Assembly (NCBI RefSeq): GCF_000176855.2
Contig: NC_015138.1
Location: forward strand, 3,472,001-3,536,000
Source: Paracidovorax avenae ATCC 19860
GTDB taxonomy: Bacteria; Pseudomonadota; Gammaproteobacteria; Burkholderiales; Burkholderiaceae_C
DNA: 64,000 bases
Direction of reading: 5' to 3'
Part shown: positions 63,079 to 64,000 of the stretch, piece after piece
Numbering within the stretch: position 1 is the first letter of the stretch
Layout of the letters: each line of letters opens with the position of its first letter
Notes under the pieces: generated by a model
The model's input: the letters and a program-made list of their open reading frames with translations, nothing else
What the model was told of the DNA's origin: nothing
Database searches by the model: none
Translations under genes and position numbers: made by a program

Positions 63079-64000
63079 TCAGCCCCGGCCGGCGTAGCGC
63101 ACGCAGCCGGGGCCAGAGCGCTTGGCGGCGTACATGGCCTGGTCGGCGCGGGTCATGAGCAGTTCGATGTCGCCCGCGAGCGGTGGATGCATGGCCACTC
63201 CGATGCTCGCGCCCACGCGCACGTCATGGCCCCCGACATCCATGGGCTCGGAGATGGCCGAGATGATGCGCGAGCCGATCTGACCGGCGAGGTCTTCCTG
63301 CACGTCGGTGTCGAGCATCACCAGGAATTCATCGCCGCCCAGGCGGGCCACGGTATCGTTGCCGCGCACGGCATGGGCCAGCCGGCGGGCCACGTAGCGC
63401 AGCACCTCGTCGCCGACCTTGTGGCCGTGCCCGTCGTTGATCTTCTTGAAGCCGTCGAGGTCGATGAACAGCAGGGCGACCGCGCCGCCGCGCGTGCGGA
63501 CCTCGGACAGCGAGCGCTCGAAGCGGTTGTGGAAGGCCGATCGGTTGTGCAGGCCCGTGAGCGAGTCATGGTTGGCCAGGTAGTGCTGCTGCCGCGATAT
63601 CTCCATCTTGGCCGAGATGTCCTGCACCAGCGACATGATCGAGGTTACGCGGCCGATCTCGTCGGTGAGCGCCGAATTGAACCACTCGCAATGCACCTCG
63701 GTGCCGTCCGCGCGCATCAGGCTCGATTCCACCCGGTTGCGGGTGGCACGGCCGGAACGCAGTTCGGAGAACGCCTGGGACAGGTGGTGGTCCATGGCGG
63801 AGGTGCCGGGCAGTTCGTGCAGGCGGCGGTGCTCGATCTGCACCAGGTCCTGCCAGCCCATGAGTTCGATGGCGCGGCGCGAGCAGCGCAGCACCCGGAG
63901 CTGGTCATCCATCTCGAGCACGGCCAGGGGGCTGTTGTCCATGTGGGAGGACAGCCGCTGGTTGGCCGCGCGCAGCGCGTTCATGGCGACCTGCAGCTCG
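63079..64000 (-). CDS. PAS-GGDEF diguanylate cyclase, partial (5' end outside window)
   Basis: At least 307 residues. A coiled-coil-like lead-in (ELQVAMNALRAANQRL) continues to the window edge with no stop, so the true start lies beyond 64000; an ATG at 63984 is internal to this stretch. PAS domain (about residues 15-135), then a GGDEF domain with intact signature in ARLGGDEFLVML and GFKKINDGHGHKVGDEVL, so it should make c-di-GMP. No I-site RxxD is obvious before the signature. Together with the GAF-EAL and HD-GYP proteins, it makes three c-di-GMP genes in the window. Confidence 0.88.
   Translation of the reverse strand, partial: ELQVAMNALRAANQRLSSHMDNSPLAVLEMDDQLRVLRCSRRAIELMGWQDLVQIEHRRLHELPGTSAMDHHLSQAFSELRSGRATRNRVESSLMRADGTEVHCEWFNSALTDEIGRVTSIMSLVQDISAKMEISRQQHYLANHDSLTGLHNRSAFHNRFERSLSEVRTRGGAVALLFIDLDGFKKINDGHGHKVGDEVLRYVARRLAHAVRGNDTVARLGGDEFLVMLDTDVQEDLAGQIGSRIISAISEPMDVGGHDVRVGASIGVAMHPPLAGDIELLMTRADQAMYAAKRSGPGCVRYAGRG

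Overview
The window is GC-rich, densely packed chromosomal DNA. Its gene content points to a betaproteobacterium of the Burkholderiales, most likely Comamonadaceae and probably Acidovorax or Paracidovorax. The evidence is two Bug-type (tripartite tricarboxylate) receptors next to catabolic genes, an IPTL-CTERM protein, an orphan VgrG/Rhs pair, an Anbu-type proteasome homologue and many LysR regulators. This placement is inference from gene families, not from a marker gene. I see no rRNA, tRNA or CRISPR array.

Layout. 0-8 kb: a LysR regulator divergent from a tartrate dehydrogenase-like enzyme; a patatin lipoprotein; an MFS transporter convergent with a D-threonine aldolase-like PLP enzyme, which has its own divergent LysR gene and a clear palindromic operator; then a small two-gene (perhaps three-gene) cassette of membrane proteins. 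8-15.6 kb: a sugar-acid catabolic operon (Bug receptor, altronate/galactarate dehydratase, semialdehyde dehydrogenase, HpaI-type aldolase). An IS110-family element separates it from its presumed LysR regulator. 15.6-24.6 kb: an isolated IPTL-CTERM exported protein, a DUF4303-type protein, and housekeeping genes (pmbA, darP, mogA, cysE, trmJ), then otsA. 25-28.6 kb: a three-gene ABC exporter and suhB. 28.6-36 kb: a very large hybrid sensor kinase followed by an HD-GYP response regulator, then an MscS-type channel. 36-42.3 kb: an IclR regulator divergent from a four-gene CoA-dependent acid catabolic operon with its own Bug receptor. 42.4-48.3 kb: a small membrane protein, a GAF/EAL protein, mutS and a FabI paralogue.

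48.5-59.3 kb is the most interesting part. It is a type VI secretion effector island read leftwards: vgrG, a 1,732-residue PAAR-Rhs polymorphic toxin with an AT-rich, unrecognised 154-residue C-terminal tip, then four small genes (three encoding multi-spanning membrane proteins), ending at an IS5-family element. The gene that overlaps the rhs stop is the natural candidate for immunity. The further small genes look like a bank of older immunity genes. An FNR/ANR-type box lies just outside the IS5 copy.

59.5-64 kb: an Anbu proteasome-like protein without its usual partners, an alpha/beta hydrolase, a berberine-bridge-type flavoprotein with both covalent flavin attachment residues, and the C-terminal part of a PAS-GGDEF diguanylate cyclase that runs off the right edge.
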